Assembly (NCBI GenBank): GCA_011391255.1
Contig: JAABQV010000022.1
Span: 1-42,052, forward strand
Direction: 5' to 3'
From: Dechloromonas sp.
Lineage (GTDB): Bacteria; Pseudomonadota; Gammaproteobacteria; Burkholderiales; Rhodocyclaceae
Length of the DNA: 42,052 nucleotides
In this document: one piece after another, positions 1 to 7,447 of the stretch
How the letters are laid out: each line of letters starts with the position of its first letter
Numbering within the stretch: the stretch's first letter is position 1
Translations under genes and position numbers: made by a program
Notes under the pieces: generated by a model
Told to the model about the DNA's origin: nothing
Seen by the model: only the letters and a program-made list of their open reading frames with translations
The model's database searches: none

Positions 1-82
1 GAGGGTGACATTCCGATTCGCGTAGCGAAAACCCCTTTTGCACGACTGGTATCCGTCAGGATTCCAGCGTGCCGGCGAAGCG

Positions 83-1123
83 TCAGCGTAGCCGAGGCGA
101 CGGCGAACGCCGACGCCTAGCGGTGGCCGGGTCGGTGCCGGTCTGCTTGACCGGCATCGAAGCACGGACGCCAAGAATGGTGGTGCGCTGCCGCCCATGG
201 CAAGCACGACCATACACCTGTTGAGAGCGGGTAGCGCGGTGGCCGAGGGCCAGCGCGATGCCCTCCTGGTCAATGCCGGAGGCTTTGAGCTGAGAGGCGA
301 CCGCATGACGTAGCGAGTAAGGCGACACCGTGCCCCGCATTCGCGGGAATGCGCGTCGCCCGGCTTGTGTAACGGCATCAGAAAACCGTTTCGGATGCGT
401 AGTCACGATCACCTCGCCGTCAGCGGCGAGATTCGCAAGATGGATTGCAGCAGCACCGTCCAGGGCAACCAGCAAGGTACGCGACGGCTGGCCACGGTGC
501 TCGCCCAGCTTCGCGCCGTGGATGGTCAATACAAGGCCATCTGGCGTGAGGCGAAGATGAACGCCGGCAGCGATTTCGGCGGGTCGAGCGCCGGTAACCA
601 AAGCCACTGCCAGTGCGTCGCGGTGGATCGGGGAGATGTGATCGAGTAATGCCCCTTGCCAGCCAGGACGACGCACAAGGGCATCCAGGCCGATGCGCTT
701 TGACTGAGAGCGAACCCGCCCGCCTTCCGCCTCTTTTGCACTTTTAATGTCGCTCCAGCGAACGCCAGGCGAACCGTCGGATTGTCGTTTCCGGTCGGGA
801 TCGGGCGGGTAGTGTTCGAAGACGGCACTGATGCGCATAATTTCATCCATTGCCGTCGACAATTCGACGGACCCGCGCGCTGCCTTATCCCTTGCTGTCA
901 GTGCGTTTCTGGCCTGTAGAGCGCTGACGTAGATCAGTGCAGCACGACGACGATAGTAGTCCGCCCTGCTGCATGCATCCTCGGGTCTTTGGCTGGTTCT
1001 TACCAGTCTTTCGTAAAGCCGTTGATAGTCAGCGGCGGTGCTTGTGCTGATGTGTCTGCATACCCCGGACAGGCTGCGGCGCAACTGGGCTACGATCAGG
1101 AATTCCTCCTCTTTGGCGATCAT
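83..1123 (-). CDS. Tyrosine recombinase (phage integrase family)
   Basis: A 346-aa site-specific recombinase that would cut and rejoin DNA through a phosphotyrosine intermediate. The catalytic half is recognisable: Arg180 in TGARPAE, a box-II Arg-His pair at 272-273 in SPYSLRHAVAS (Tyr replaces the usual first His), His295 in LALGH and the presumed nucleophile Tyr304 in QQVYGRA. The N-terminal 150 residues look like a helical core-binding domain but are poorly conserved. The start ATG overlaps the stop of the upstream gene (ATGA), so the two are probably translated together. The basic, proline-rich tail after residue 330 is unusual. Substrate unknown. It is not the integrase of the phage to the right, which has its own at 4531-5556. 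Confidence 0.8.
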   Translation of the reverse strand: MIAKEEEFLIVAQLRRSLSGVCRHISTSTAADYQRLYERLVRTSQRPEDACSRADYYRRRAALIYVSALQARNALTARDKAARGSVELSTAMDEIMRISAVFEHYPPDPDRKRQSDGSPGVRWSDIKSAKEAEGGRVRSQSKRIGLDALVRRPGWQGALLDHISPIHRDALAVALVTGARPAEIAAGVHLRLTPDGLVLTIHGAKLGEHRGQPSRTLLVALDGAAAIHLANLAADGEVIVTTHPKRFSDAVTQAGRRAFPRMRGTVSPYSLRHAVASQLKASGIDQEGIALALGHRATRSQQVYGRACHGRQRTTILGVRASMPVKQTGTDPATARRRRSPSPRLR

Positions 1124-1686
1124 GGCTTGAACTCGTCTGTGGGCAGCGGTCGCAGGGATGGAGTCTGAGTGCCATCGTCATCCTGAGCTTTAGTCGCACG
1201 CTTTGTGCTGGACTTGGTGACCATGGGAAAGCGCTCAAGAAACTGATCCGCCGCCATGCTGTTTTCAATGGTGCCATACATGAGGTCGGTAGCGACGGCA
1301 TGTAGGCCATCGGGTCGGTGCTCTATGTCCCAGTCAGTACCGGCCATTATGGGCGGCGGTGGCAACAAGAATCCTTTTTCAAGCCCCATTTTGACCAAGT
1401 TGGGATTCTGTTCCCAGGCCTTGATGCTATCGAGCGGGCACCAGTAGATGGTTTGCTTGCAGTTGTACCACTGCGAGAAAATTGCCGCGTTATCGGTGAC
1501 TTCCAGCAGTGTCAAATAGAGTTCGTGGCTATCGATACGGCGTAGATCGAAACGGTGCCCTGCGGCTTCGATGCGTTCTTTCAGATCAAGCATTGCGATG
1601 TAGGATGCTTCATCTGGCAACGCCGGTAGGTTAATCGTTGGCCGGGCGGTACGTGGCGGTGTAGAAAGTATGGATTTTGGGTACAT
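1120..1686 (-). CDS. Hypothetical protein coupled to a recombinase
   Basis: An unrecognised 188-aa protein. I chose the ATG at 1686 because GGAG sits six bases upstream; an in-frame start at 1728 would add 14 residues but has no ribosome binding site. The protein is soluble, with no signal peptide or membrane helix. A central segment has several Trp and Cys residues (QWYNCKQTIYWCPLD), and a PPPP run follows it. The C-terminus is hydrophilic and Ser/Thr-rich. The stop overlaps the recombinase start by four bases, so it may be an accessory or directionality factor for that enzyme. That role is inference from position only. Confidence 0.6.
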   Translation of the reverse strand: MYPKSILSTPPRTARPTINLPALPDEASYIAMLDLKERIEAAGHRFDLRRIDSHELYLTLLEVTDNAAIFSQWYNCKQTIYWCPLDSIKAWEQNPNLVKMGLEKGFLLPPPPIMAGTDWDIEHRPDGLHAVATDLMYGTIENSMAADQFLERFPMVTKSSTKRATKAQDDDGTQTPSLRPLPTDEFKP

Positions 1687-1808
1687 GGATGTCTCCGTCT
1701 GGAAGAATATATTTCTAAAATAAGACATCCGAATAATCTATTCAAATAAAAAATGGGTTAATTGATTGACTATGTGTTTGATTTATTTGTATGAGTAAAA
1801 AAAGAACA

Positions 1809-1853
1809 GGTGGGGTTGTGTTTGGGGTTGGTAGGTAGGGATGGGGGGGTAGG
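1809..1853 (+). repeat. G-rich tract with G-quadruplex potential
   Basis: About 45 bases with almost no C and runs of four, four, three and seven G separated by short T/A/G loops. Such runs can fold into a G-quadruplex on the plus strand. It lies in a roughly 290-bp AT-rich gap between the leftward gene at 1120-1686 and the rightward initiator gene at 1976, next to three inverted repeats. Placement beside a replication initiator is suggestive, but function is not shown. Confidence 0.45.
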
Positions 1854-1884
1854 ATTCTGAAAAAAGATACAATATAAGTACGGT

Positions 1885-1958
1885 GATTTCTGAAGAAATC
1901 CCTTGAAACTCAACAATTCATATTCCGATTTTCTGGAATATTCATCCGCCACAGCGGA
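1885..1958. promoter_or_regulatory. Three inverted repeats upstream of the initiator gene
   Basis: Three perfect inverted repeats follow one another: 1885-1900 (arms GATTTC/GAAATC, loop TGAA), 1920-1941 (arms ATATTCC/GGAATAT, loop of 8) and 1945-1958 (arms TCCGC/GCGGA, loop CACA). The last ends just before the AAGGA ribosome binding site of the gene starting at 1976. They could be autoregulatory operators or part of a replication origin for that initiator. Confidence 0.5.
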
Positions 1959-1975
1959 ATCGCAAGGAAAAATTG

Positions 1976-2665
1976 ATGTCTGGTGACTTCGTAAAAGGGA
2001 AGGCGAAAATCGAGGCTGGCAAGGTCGATACAGACCTCGTCCATGTGCTGATCCCGCTCAATCAGCAACCGGCTCGGCACCTGGGAAAACAGAGATGGGC
2101 CTTGCTGTTCCTGGACCCGTGCCGTGAATTAGCAAAACTCAATCTTAGTGGCCAAGATTGGCAGGTGCTAATGACGCTTCTGTCATACATGGACTTCGGC
2201 AACAGAATTGCCGTGGTGCAATCCACCATTGCCGCGGATCTCGGAATCCAGCCGTCGCGTGTTTCCGAAGCGATCAAAAAGTTGCTTAGTCTCAGTGTGC
2301 TGGTTGAAGATACGAAAGTTGGCGGCAGTCGGGTGTTTCGACTAAATGCAAAGTATGCTTACCGCGGCAAGACGAAAAACGTCAGGGCAAAGCAGTCCGA
2401 GGACAAGGAAAAGATTGCCAGAGATTTGCCCGGTCGCCACGCAACCAACCTTTTAAATGCGGAGGTAAAAGCAATCGAAAAGGCAGTCAAGCCGTTGGCG
2501 GACGATCAGAAAGATCAAGCCAGGTCGACGCTGGCCTCGGCCGCCATCAACAAAATCGATGACGACTACTGCTCTGACCAGTCGTTCGATCCTGAGCGCT
2601 TCGATATTGGGGCGAGCATCATTGCGCGTCTAGTTAAAAAATACGGAGTGCCGTCGCCTTTCTAG
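1976..2665 (+). CDS. RepL-like winged-helix replication initiator
   Basis: A 229-aa protein. Residues about 55-120 look like the winged helix-turn-helix of plasmid replication proteins of the RepL type: a helix in LSGQDWQVLMTLLSYMDFGNR, then a recognition region in IAADLGIQPSRVSEAIKKL and a short wing. The C-terminal half is charged and helical. The ATG at 1976 is preferred over an upstream TTG because AAGGA is correctly spaced. It is the only plus-strand gene in the left element and sits between two tyrosine recombinases, so the element may have a plasmid or integrative-plasmid history. It could instead be only a transcriptional regulator. Confidence 0.6.
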   Translation: MSGDFVKGKAKIEAGKVDTDLVHVLIPLNQQPARHLGKQRWALLFLDPCRELAKLNLSGQDWQVLMTLLSYMDFGNRIAVVQSTIAADLGIQPSRVSEAIKKLLSLSVLVEDTKVGGSRVFRLNAKYAYRGKTKNVRAKQSEDKEKIARDLPGRHATNLLNAEVKAIEKAVKPLADDQKDQARSTLASAAINKIDDDYCSDQSFDPERFDIGASIIARLVKKYGVPSPF

Positions 2666-2701
2666 CAACCAACTCGCACGGCTGGGAAACAGACTAGGTG
2701 A

Positions 2702-4285
2702 TTACTTGCGTACAAGCAGTCGCCGCGGTGCATTTGGCATTTTGAATGGCGGGTGAGTCAATCCGAAGTCGAGCATTTCAACATAGTTTTGCAGCACCTT
2801 TGGCTCTGGCAATCCGCCATAAATGTGATATGTAACTCCGGGTTTCTTATCCGAGTTGTCGTCTTCGTAACTCTGGCCGCAGATAGCTGCCGCCCATCGC
2901 TCATCAACCTTCTTGTTCATCCATAGGGCGATTACGGTATGTCGAAACGAATGGGCGTCCAAGCCTCGTCCGACCTTAACGCCCTCGGCGGTCATGTGCC
3001 TGTTCCACCAGTTCCCGGCGAGCTTGGAGTGTTTTTCGCCACCGTTGTCCAACCTTGGAAATAGCTTGATGGCACCACTACCTTTCATCGTCTCCACGTA
3101 CTCCAGAAAACCCGCTTCGAGTATTTTTGAGTGAATCGGTATGCGTCTTCGGGACGCATCATTTTTCAAACGCTGCCGGCTGATTTCATCATCCCATATA
3201 AGGATGCAGGGCACTTCATTTACCGTGACAATATCTTCCACCAAGAGTTGGCACATTTCATTCAACCGGCTTCCGGTATAGAGCAGCAGTAGCGGTATCC
3301 AAAATTGGTAGGGGTCTTCGTATCTGTGACGACTGAAAAACTCCGATTCAAAAAGTTGGCGGAGTTCATCGATCTTGAATCCGCGCCGGAAAGAGCGGGT
3401 TTTATCACGCGATAGCGCAAGGTCAGCAGCATAGTTTTCGTCGATGAAACGCTGTCGCTTGCACCATCCAAAAAAATCGCTCCAGCTCCAAGCGTAGTTG
3501 TTGCAGGTCGAGGCGCTAAGCGACTTTATGAACGACTCGCGGTTGACAGTGTGACGTTCAGATTTCGATACCGCCCGCATCGCTTCGTCGTATTTTCTGA
3601 TACGTGCGATTTGAGCAGCGATGATTTGGTCAATAGGCTTCTCGCGCCATTCTTTAGACTTTTTCCAGTTCGGAGGGAGTATCTGGAGACGCTTCCAGGC
3701 GTCATCGACCAGATCGAAACTGATCGTCGAGACTGGAACATTGCCGACCAGGTCGAGCAAAACGGCGAGGTGTGCAGGACGCTCTAATTTGGCCTTTGCA
3801 GTATCCCAACCGCGGGGTTCTTTCAGGGTGGCCTGGTCGATCTCAGCCATCCTCTTCAGAAACAGGTCAATCGCTGACCCGAGAGTTTTCTCACCCGAAG
3901 GGGTTGCAACCTGCGGTGCAGCTTGATAGACCTGCTGAGTGCCCCGGAGGATTTTCAGTGCTTCGAGCAGCGCGTCGTTGTCCCCCGGAACCGTGGGGTC
4001 GGCATGCAACCCTTTGATGCTGCCGTCGGTGTGAAAATCGACTTTAAGCTGGCCGATTATTGCTTTGTCTGGGATGCGTACCACGATGTGTTTTGACGTT
4101 TGAATAAAACACTCATGATACCGCCCGGCAAGAATCCGAGAAAGGCGAGCGGCCTCGGTTTTGTTTCCGGTGCGCAGTGATATACGAACCTCGGTGCCAA
4201 ATTCTTGCTGAAATGCAAACGGAATGCGAATACGGAAGTAATATACTCCCGATCTTTGGTGGAGGTACGACGCGGTGTGGATCAC
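2702..4285 (-). CDS. Tyrosine recombinase with DUF6538-type N-terminus
   Basis: About 527 aa. The first 50 residues (SYLHQRSGVYYFRIRIP) match the N-terminal domain common in long proteobacterial integrases (DUF6538). The C-terminal 200 residues carry catalytic features: Arg in LYTGSRLNEM, the RRRIPIHS strand, HSFRH and a final Tyr in TYHIYGG. The start is uncertain. GTG at 4285 fits the usual domain start; GTG at 4309 would add eight residues; neither has a good ribosome binding site. The gene starts about 90 bp from the tRNA-Leu fragment, as expected for an enzyme encoded beside its attachment site. It probably belongs to the left element rather than the phage. Confidence 0.82.
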   Translation of the reverse strand: MIHTASYLHQRSGVYYFRIRIPFAFQQEFGTEVRISLRTGNKTEAARLSRILAGRYHECFIQTSKHIVVRIPDKAIIGQLKVDFHTDGSIKGLHADPTVPGDNDALLEALKILRGTQQVYQAAPQVATPSGEKTLGSAIDLFLKRMAEIDQATLKEPRGWDTAKAKLERPAHLAVLLDLVGNVPVSTISFDLVDDAWKRLQILPPNWKKSKEWREKPIDQIIAAQIARIRKYDEAMRAVSKSERHTVNRESFIKSLSASTCNNYAWSWSDFFGWCKRQRFIDENYAADLALSRDKTRSFRRGFKIDELRQLFESEFFSRHRYEDPYQFWIPLLLLYTGSRLNEMCQLLVEDIVTVNEVPCILIWDDEISRQRLKNDASRRRIPIHSKILEAGFLEYVETMKGSGAIKLFPRLDNGGEKHSKLAGNWWNRHMTAEGVKVGRGLDAHSFRHTVIALWMNKKVDERWAAAICGQSYEDDNSDKKPGVTYHIYGGLPEPKVLQNYVEMLDFGLTHPPFKMPNAPRRLLVRK

Positions 4286-4335
4286 TCTGTGTCTCGCTGC
4301 GTGTGCCACACACGGTTTGTGCCCAGGACGGGCAC

Positions 4336-4360
4336 AAAAAAGCCACCGAAAATCAGTGGC
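4336..4360 (-). terminator. Intrinsic terminator after the tRNA fragment
   Basis: Read on the minus strand, GCCAC and GTGGC form a stem around a 9-nt loop, followed by six T. It lies 13 bases past the CCA end of the tRNA-Leu fragment, the usual place for a tRNA terminator. A second hairpin (4318-4336, 7-bp arms TGTGCCC/GGGCACA) follows and repeats the nine bases CCTGGGCAC of the tRNA acceptor end. Confidence 0.6.
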
Positions 4361-4372
4361 TTAATGTATTTT

Positions 4373-4425
4373 TGGTGCCCAGGAAGGGACTCGAACCCCC
4401 ACGGAGTTACCCGCTAGTACCTGAA
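4373..4425 (-). other. Attachment-site copy: 3' fragment of tRNA-Leu(CAG)
   Basis: On the minus strand this reads as the 3' part of a leucine tRNA: anticodon loop TTCAGGT with anticodon CAG, the start of a class-II variable arm, a T arm with TTCGAGT loop, acceptor strand CCTGGGC, discriminator A and an encoded CCA. The matching 5' acceptor strand (GCCCAGG) and a proper D arm are absent upstream, although a short stretch (TTGGTA..CTAG) faintly resembles one. Tyrosine integrases commonly recombine from the anticodon loop to the tRNA 3' end, so this is probably the displaced att copy, with the intact tRNA beyond the right end of the prophage. It lies between two integrase genes. Confidence 0.7.
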
Positions 4426-4469
4426 CACAGCGGGAAAACTAGTCGTACCAAGCGTTTCGGCTAATTTGC

Positions 4470-4507
4470 GCTACGATATACAGTGGTTTTACTGGTTAAG
4501 TCGTAGC
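4470..4507. promoter_or_regulatory. Possible integrase arm-type sites
   Basis: The inverted pair GCTACGA (4470-4476) and TCGTAGC (4501-4507), with a related TCGTA at 4443, lies between the tRNA fragment and the end of the phage integrase gene. Arm-type binding sites for tyrosine integrases are typically found in this gap. Only the repeat is seen; binding is inferred. Confidence 0.3.
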
Positions 4508-4530
4508 AATGCTTTCCGGTCTTTGTAGCA

Positions 4531-5556
4531 TCATTTGCGGAGCGGAATTTTCGTGATTACGGCACCTCGGCGGCGGTTTGTATAGTGCTCTGTCATGGTC
4601 ACGGAAGTATGGCCAAGCAATGCTTGTGCAGACTCGATACCTTGCTGATCCTTCAAGTCGCTTCCCGACTTCGAGCGCAGATCGCGGAACTGGAAATCCT
4701 TGCCGGCAATCCCGGCATCTTCCCTGGCCTTCTCAAATCTTGCGCGCAGCTTGTGCTTGGTCATCTTCTGGCCGCGATCGTCAACCAGCAGGTAAAGCGA
4801 GTGCGTTTTATATGCGGCCTTGCGCAGCTCTATTCGCTTCAGTAAATCATCAAGCTGGCCGGCTATGGCTATCCGCTGCGGCATGTCGGTCTTGGCCTGG
4901 CGGTATTCAAGCACGCCGTCTTTGATGTTGATCTTGCTCATTGCCAGTACGTCAGCCGGGCGCTGGCCGATGTAATAGGCCAGGTCCATTGCGTCCTTTA
5001 GCGCGTCGCCGGCTTTCTGATAAACCGCTTCCAGCATTTCATCGCTGATATAAACGCCTCTTCTGCCTGGCATCTTCTTGAGCGTGACAGATTCTTTCGG
5101 ATCGTTCTTTGTCAGCCCGATACTGCGGGCAAACCGGAAGATCATCCCAAGCACAGCGATTTCACGCTGCGCCCGGTGCTTTGACTCAACGCCGCGCTTT
5201 TGCAGATAGAGATTCAAGATTGCCGGCTCAACATCATCAAGCGGCGCCTCTCCGAATGCGTCCTGAATCTTGTCGATGGCGAACTTGTAGTCGGCCTGCG
5301 TTCCGGATGAAAGTGCGGCATAGGTCGGGCTGGACAGGTAGCGAATGATTGCGTAGCCGACTGTCGGGCGCACTGGTGCCGGTAGAGAATTAAGCTCTGC
5401 CCATTGCTGCACGGCCAGCACGTAATCAGGACCGAGCGGCTTTTCCTTGCGCGGCTTCCCGCCCAGGTCATAGTAATAGTAAATCTTACCGCTTTTCTGC
5501 ATCCTGGCCCGCATGTGCGATGGCAGGTTTAAATTTTTCGTCGGGTGTCTGCCCAT
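4531..5556 (-). CDS. int: Phage integrase (tyrosine recombinase)
   Basis: A 341-aa integrase expected to insert and excise the phage at the tRNA-Leu site. Catalytic residues are visible: Arg199 in GQRPADV, Arg294 in FRDLRSK, His316 in LLGHTS and Tyr325 in MTEHYTN. Residues 60-150 form the SAM-like core-binding domain. The ATG at 5556 is chosen because GGAG lies eight bases upstream; an earlier in-frame GTG overlaps that site. The stop is about 105 bp from the tRNA fragment. It is the last gene of the leftward early operon, directly after a DUF4224 gene, and should be controlled by the promoter at 10155-10183. Confidence 0.93.
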   Translation of the reverse strand: MGRHPTKNLNLPSHMRARMQKSGKIYYYYDLGGKPRKEKPLGPDYVLAVQQWAELNSLPAPVRPTVGYAIIRYLSSPTYAALSSGTQADYKFAIDKIQDAFGEAPLDDVEPAILNLYLQKRGVESKHRAQREIAVLGMIFRFARSIGLTKNDPKESVTLKKMPGRRGVYISDEMLEAVYQKAGDALKDAMDLAYYIGQRPADVLAMSKINIKDGVLEYRQAKTDMPQRIAIAGQLDDLLKRIELRKAAYKTHSLYLLVDDRGQKMTKHKLRARFEKAREDAGIAGKDFQFRDLRSKSGSDLKDQQGIESAQALLGHTSVTMTEHYTNRRRGAVITKIPLRK

Positions 5557-5570
5557 GTCAATCACTCCAA

Positions 5571-5774
5571 TCAGGCCGCATTAGCCCAGGATGGAACCCA
5601 TTTTTTAGGCTGATCTTGTGCCGGCTTTGATCCTTCAATGGCTGACTTTGCTACTGCCGGCCGGCCGGCAGCATTTACTCGAAAGGGTACGCCCATGCGG
5701 CGCAGTTCTGCAACTTGCTTGCTGTGCCAGCGGTATCCGGTCAGAACAAATAGTTCTTCATCGTCTAGGAACAT
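5571..5774 (-). CDS. DUF4224 family small protein (possible excisionase)
   Basis: A 67-aa protein with the DUF4224 pattern: FLDDEELFVLTGYRWHSKQ, then LRRMGVPFRVN and GRPAV. This family is nearly always found beside phage integrases and has the size of a small winged-helix DNA-binding protein, so a role as directionality factor is plausible but inferred. The ATG at 5774 has GGAGG eight bases upstream; a TTG at 5789 is in frame but unsupported. It overlaps the previous gene by ten bases and ends 14 bases before the integrase start. Confidence 0.75.
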   Translation of the reverse strand: MFLDDEELFVLTGYRWHSKQVAELRRMGVPFRVNAAGRPAVAKSAIEGSKPAQDQPKKWVPSWANAA

Positions 5775-6046
5775 CTCATCACCCTCCAAGCCTCAAGCGC
5801 CAGCCGGTGTTCTTCCTCATGCCCTGCCATTGGCGCACAGTGTCCATCAAGAGCACGGCCTAGTTTGTCGCATAATTCACCTTGCTTCTTGATCGTCTTT
5901 GCCTGAGCTAGATTCATTTCGTATAGGCTGACAATCTCCGCTGCCTGATCGTCAATCTTCCCCTGCAAGCCAGAGCACTTAGTCGCCAGTCGAGCGAGTT
6001 CGTATTCTTCCTTGCTCATGCAGAATGCGTTATTAACTCCGTCCAT
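5765..6046 (-). CDS. Small coiled-coil early protein
   Basis: A 93-aa protein of unknown function. GGAGGAAAG lies just upstream of the ATG at 6046, which supports this start over one at 6076. Residues about 10-60 are strongly helical with heptad-like spacing (LARLATKCSGLQGKID through the KTIKKQGELCDKLGRAL segment). The C-terminal part is rich in His and Glu. It overlaps both neighbours by a few bases and is part of the leftward early operon. Confidence 0.6.
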   Translation of the reverse strand: MDGVNNAFCMSKEEYELARLATKCSGLQGKIDDQAAEIVSLYEMNLAQAKTIKKQGELCDKLGRALDGHCAPMAGHEEEHRLALEAWRVMRCS

Positions 6047-6329
6047 GGCTTTCCTCCGAAACAAGCGGCAGGGCAATCAGATGTTTGACTTCGGCAGCAT
6101 TTGGAAAAGGTAGTTGACCGCCAGCTAGTTTTACAAAGTGCGATTCGACAAACTCAGCCATACCAAATTCGTCATCTGCGGTGTAGCCAATAACATCACT
6201 TTCAGCCTCCACCCGCTTGATTAGTGCGTGGGCGAAGTTGATATGACTGTGCCAATCATTTGTAGTGGCCCCATCGCTTTCTACTAATTCAACTACAATA
6301 GCTTCAAAAGCTGCTTTGCTTATGGTCAT
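6033..6329 (-). CDS. Conserved early phage protein
   Basis: A 98-aa acidic protein, not assigned to a family. It starts at an ATG preceded by GAGGTG and overlaps the stop of the 51-aa gene upstream in an ATGA arrangement. It is mostly predicted helical, and no membrane segment is seen. Overlapping starts and stops on both sides show it is translated as part of the leftward early operon. Confidence 0.6.
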   Translation of the reverse strand: MTISKAAFEAIVVELVESDGATTNDWHSHINFAHALIKRVEAESDVIGYTADDEFGMAEFVESHFVKLAGGQLPFPNAAEVKHLIALPLVSEESHGRS

Positions 6330-6481
6330 TCGTCACCTCGACACATAACCCAAGCTGCCGCCCAAGCAAGCTCAGCAGCCTTCCACTCACGCGAATCAAG
6401 GCACATACGTATCGATACACCACCCTCGTATGGACAGTGGTCAAGCCACTGCTCGAAAGACTCTCTACATTTTTCACTCAT
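6326..6481 (-). CDS. 51-aa early phage protein
   Basis: A small gene that a length cut-off would miss. It begins at ATG 6481 after a good GGGAGAG site and ends in an ATGA overlap with the next gene. The protein starts MSEKCRESFEQWLDHCPYEG and ends in a Trp/Ala-rich helix (SREWKAAELAWAAAW). This combination, a short FExW motif then a WxAAxLAWAAAW helix, is familiar from small phage early proteins of unknown function. Three Cys are present but not in a clear metal-binding pattern. Confidence 0.6.
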   Translation of the reverse strand: MSEKCRESFEQWLDHCPYEGGVSIRMCLDSREWKAAELAWAAAWVMCRGDE

Positions 6482-6580
6482 AATGTCTCTCCCAAATAAA
6501 TCGGCTGATGTCTATCTTGCAGCCGTTTCTGATTCGATAAATGTTATAGCGAGAGTTACCCGCTAACTTTTGCCCGGCTG

Positions 6581-6841
6581 TTAGACGCTTACGCTTAGGT
6601 CTGCTCCGAACAGGCTGGCCCCACTCAGATCGGCCCCGAACAGGTTGGCTCCGCTCAGGTCTGCTCCGAACAGGTTGGCCACACTAAGATCGGCTCCGCG
6701 CAAGTTGGCCCCACTCAGGTAGGCTCTACTCAGGTAGGCTCTGCGCAGGTCGGCTTTTCCTTTTTCCGCAGCTTGCTTAACAGTTTCTACGTCAAACTCA
6801 CAAATCGTTGCGTTTGAGTACCGATTTTTAATTTCAATCAC
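6581..6841 (-). CDS. Pentapeptide-repeat protein
   Basis: An 86-aa protein whose C-terminal 50 residues are about ten pentapeptide repeats of the A(D/N)LxG type ([21 protein letters not shown] and so on). Such repeats fold as a right-handed quadrilateral beta helix that can mimic duplex DNA. The N-terminal 30 residues are not repetitive. It starts with GTG at 6841 after GAGAGGTG and overlaps the previous gene by eight bases. At DNA level the repeats are near-identical 30-bp units, so the copy number could change easily. The target is unknown. Confidence 0.75.
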   Translation of the reverse strand: MIEIKNRYSNATICEFDVETVKQAAEKGKADLRRAYLSRAYLSGANLRGADLSVANLFGADLSGANLFGADLSGASLFGADLSVSV

Positions 6842-7043
6842 GATTCACCTCTCTATAAATAAGCGCTTTGTCTGCCATAGCGTAAATAATCTCAGGCGTC
6901 CATCCGACCGAAGCAAACGCACAAGCCAGCCGATCCCGCAGATTGGTAATATCCCGCTTCTGCCCCTTGTCGATTATCTCGACGGTTGATTCCAGTTCCG
7001 CTAGGCGGGTGCGGAGTAGGTGTAGTTCTGCTTGTTCGCTCAT
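6834..7043 (-). CDS. Small helical early protein
   Basis: A 69-aa protein with an N-terminal amphipathic helix ([19 protein letters not shown]) and a second helical part ([16 protein letters not shown]). The ATG at 7043 is preferred over a TTG at 7055 because GGAGAATGAA precedes it. Function is not recognised. It lies between the Gly-rich gene and the pentapeptide gene in the leftward early operon. Confidence 0.55.
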   Translation of the reverse strand: MSEQAELHLLRTRLAELESTVEIIDKGQKRDITNLRDRLACAFASVGWTPEIIYAMADKALIYREVNRD

Positions 7044-7072
7044 TTCATTCTCCAAAGTCGGAACAAACGCAG

Positions 7073-7447
7073 CTACTTACGAACCGAACGGCTGTTATTA
7101 ACAGTGCCGTTTCCGTCGCCGTCGCCGTCGCCGTAGCCGTCGCCGTAGCCGTCGCCGTCGCCGTAGCCGTAGCCGTTTCCGTAGCCGTCGCCGTAGCCGT
7201 TTCCGTCGCCGTCGCCGTAGCCGTTTCCGTAGCCGTAGCCGTTTCCGTCGCCGTAGCCGTCGCCGTATCCGTTGCCGTAGCCGTCGCCGTCGCCGTAGCC
7301 GTCGCCGTAGCCGTTTCCGTAGCCGTAGCCGTAGCCGTTTCCGTCGCCGTCGCCGTAGCCGTTTCCGTAGCCGTAGCCGTTTCCGTGGCCGTCGCCGTCG
7401 CCGTATCCGTTGCCGTGGCCGACAGGTCTAAAGGTTATAGCCCCCAT
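7073..7447 (-). CDS. Gly-X repeat protein from a hexanucleotide tandem array
   Basis: A 124-aa ORF whose residues 10-115 are almost entirely alternating glycine with Asn, Tyr, Asp or His (GNGYGDGDG and variants). It is encoded by more than 50 hexamers of the form GCCGTN on the plus strand. Only about ten residues at each end are non-repetitive. Similar low-complexity Gly-Tyr-Asp proteins occur in other phages, with no assigned function. The start overlaps the stop of the upstream gene by 13 bases. Because the unit is six bases, expansion or loss keeps the frame. It could be a disordered binding protein; translation is not proven. Confidence 0.55.
   Translation of the reverse strand: MGAITFRPVGHGNGYGDGDGHGNGYGYGNGYGDGDGNGYGYGYGNGYGDGYGDGDGYGNGYGDGYGDGNGYGYGNGYGDGDGNGYGDGYGNGYGYGDGDGYGDGYGDGDGDGNGTVNNSRSVRK
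7105..7420. repeat. Hexanucleotide tandem repeat (about 53 units)
   Basis: A continuous array of CCGTAG, CCGTCG and CCGTTT hexamers. Variant units are mixed in blocks, which suggests past duplication of longer sub-blocks. It encodes Gly-X repeats on the minus strand and gives an open (Val-Ala)n frame on the plus strand, which I regard as an artefact. Confidence 0.9.

Noticed and set aside
1..82. Left edge sequence before the first recombinase stop
   Set aside because: Too short to assign; no terminator, repeat or gene start could be supported.
4318..4336. Repeat of CCTGGGCAC near the tRNA end considered as a second att core
   Set aside because: Only nine bases match and they form one arm of a hairpin; too short to call an attachment site.
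4177..4464. Plus-strand ORFs with VPRKGLEPPRSYP and GRDSNPHGVTR ends
   Set aside because: These peptides are the well-known false translation of tRNA antisense; they cover the tRNA-Leu fragment.
7105..7420. Repeat array considered as CRISPR
   Set aside because: Units are six bases with no spacers of constant length; it is a simple coding tandem repeat.
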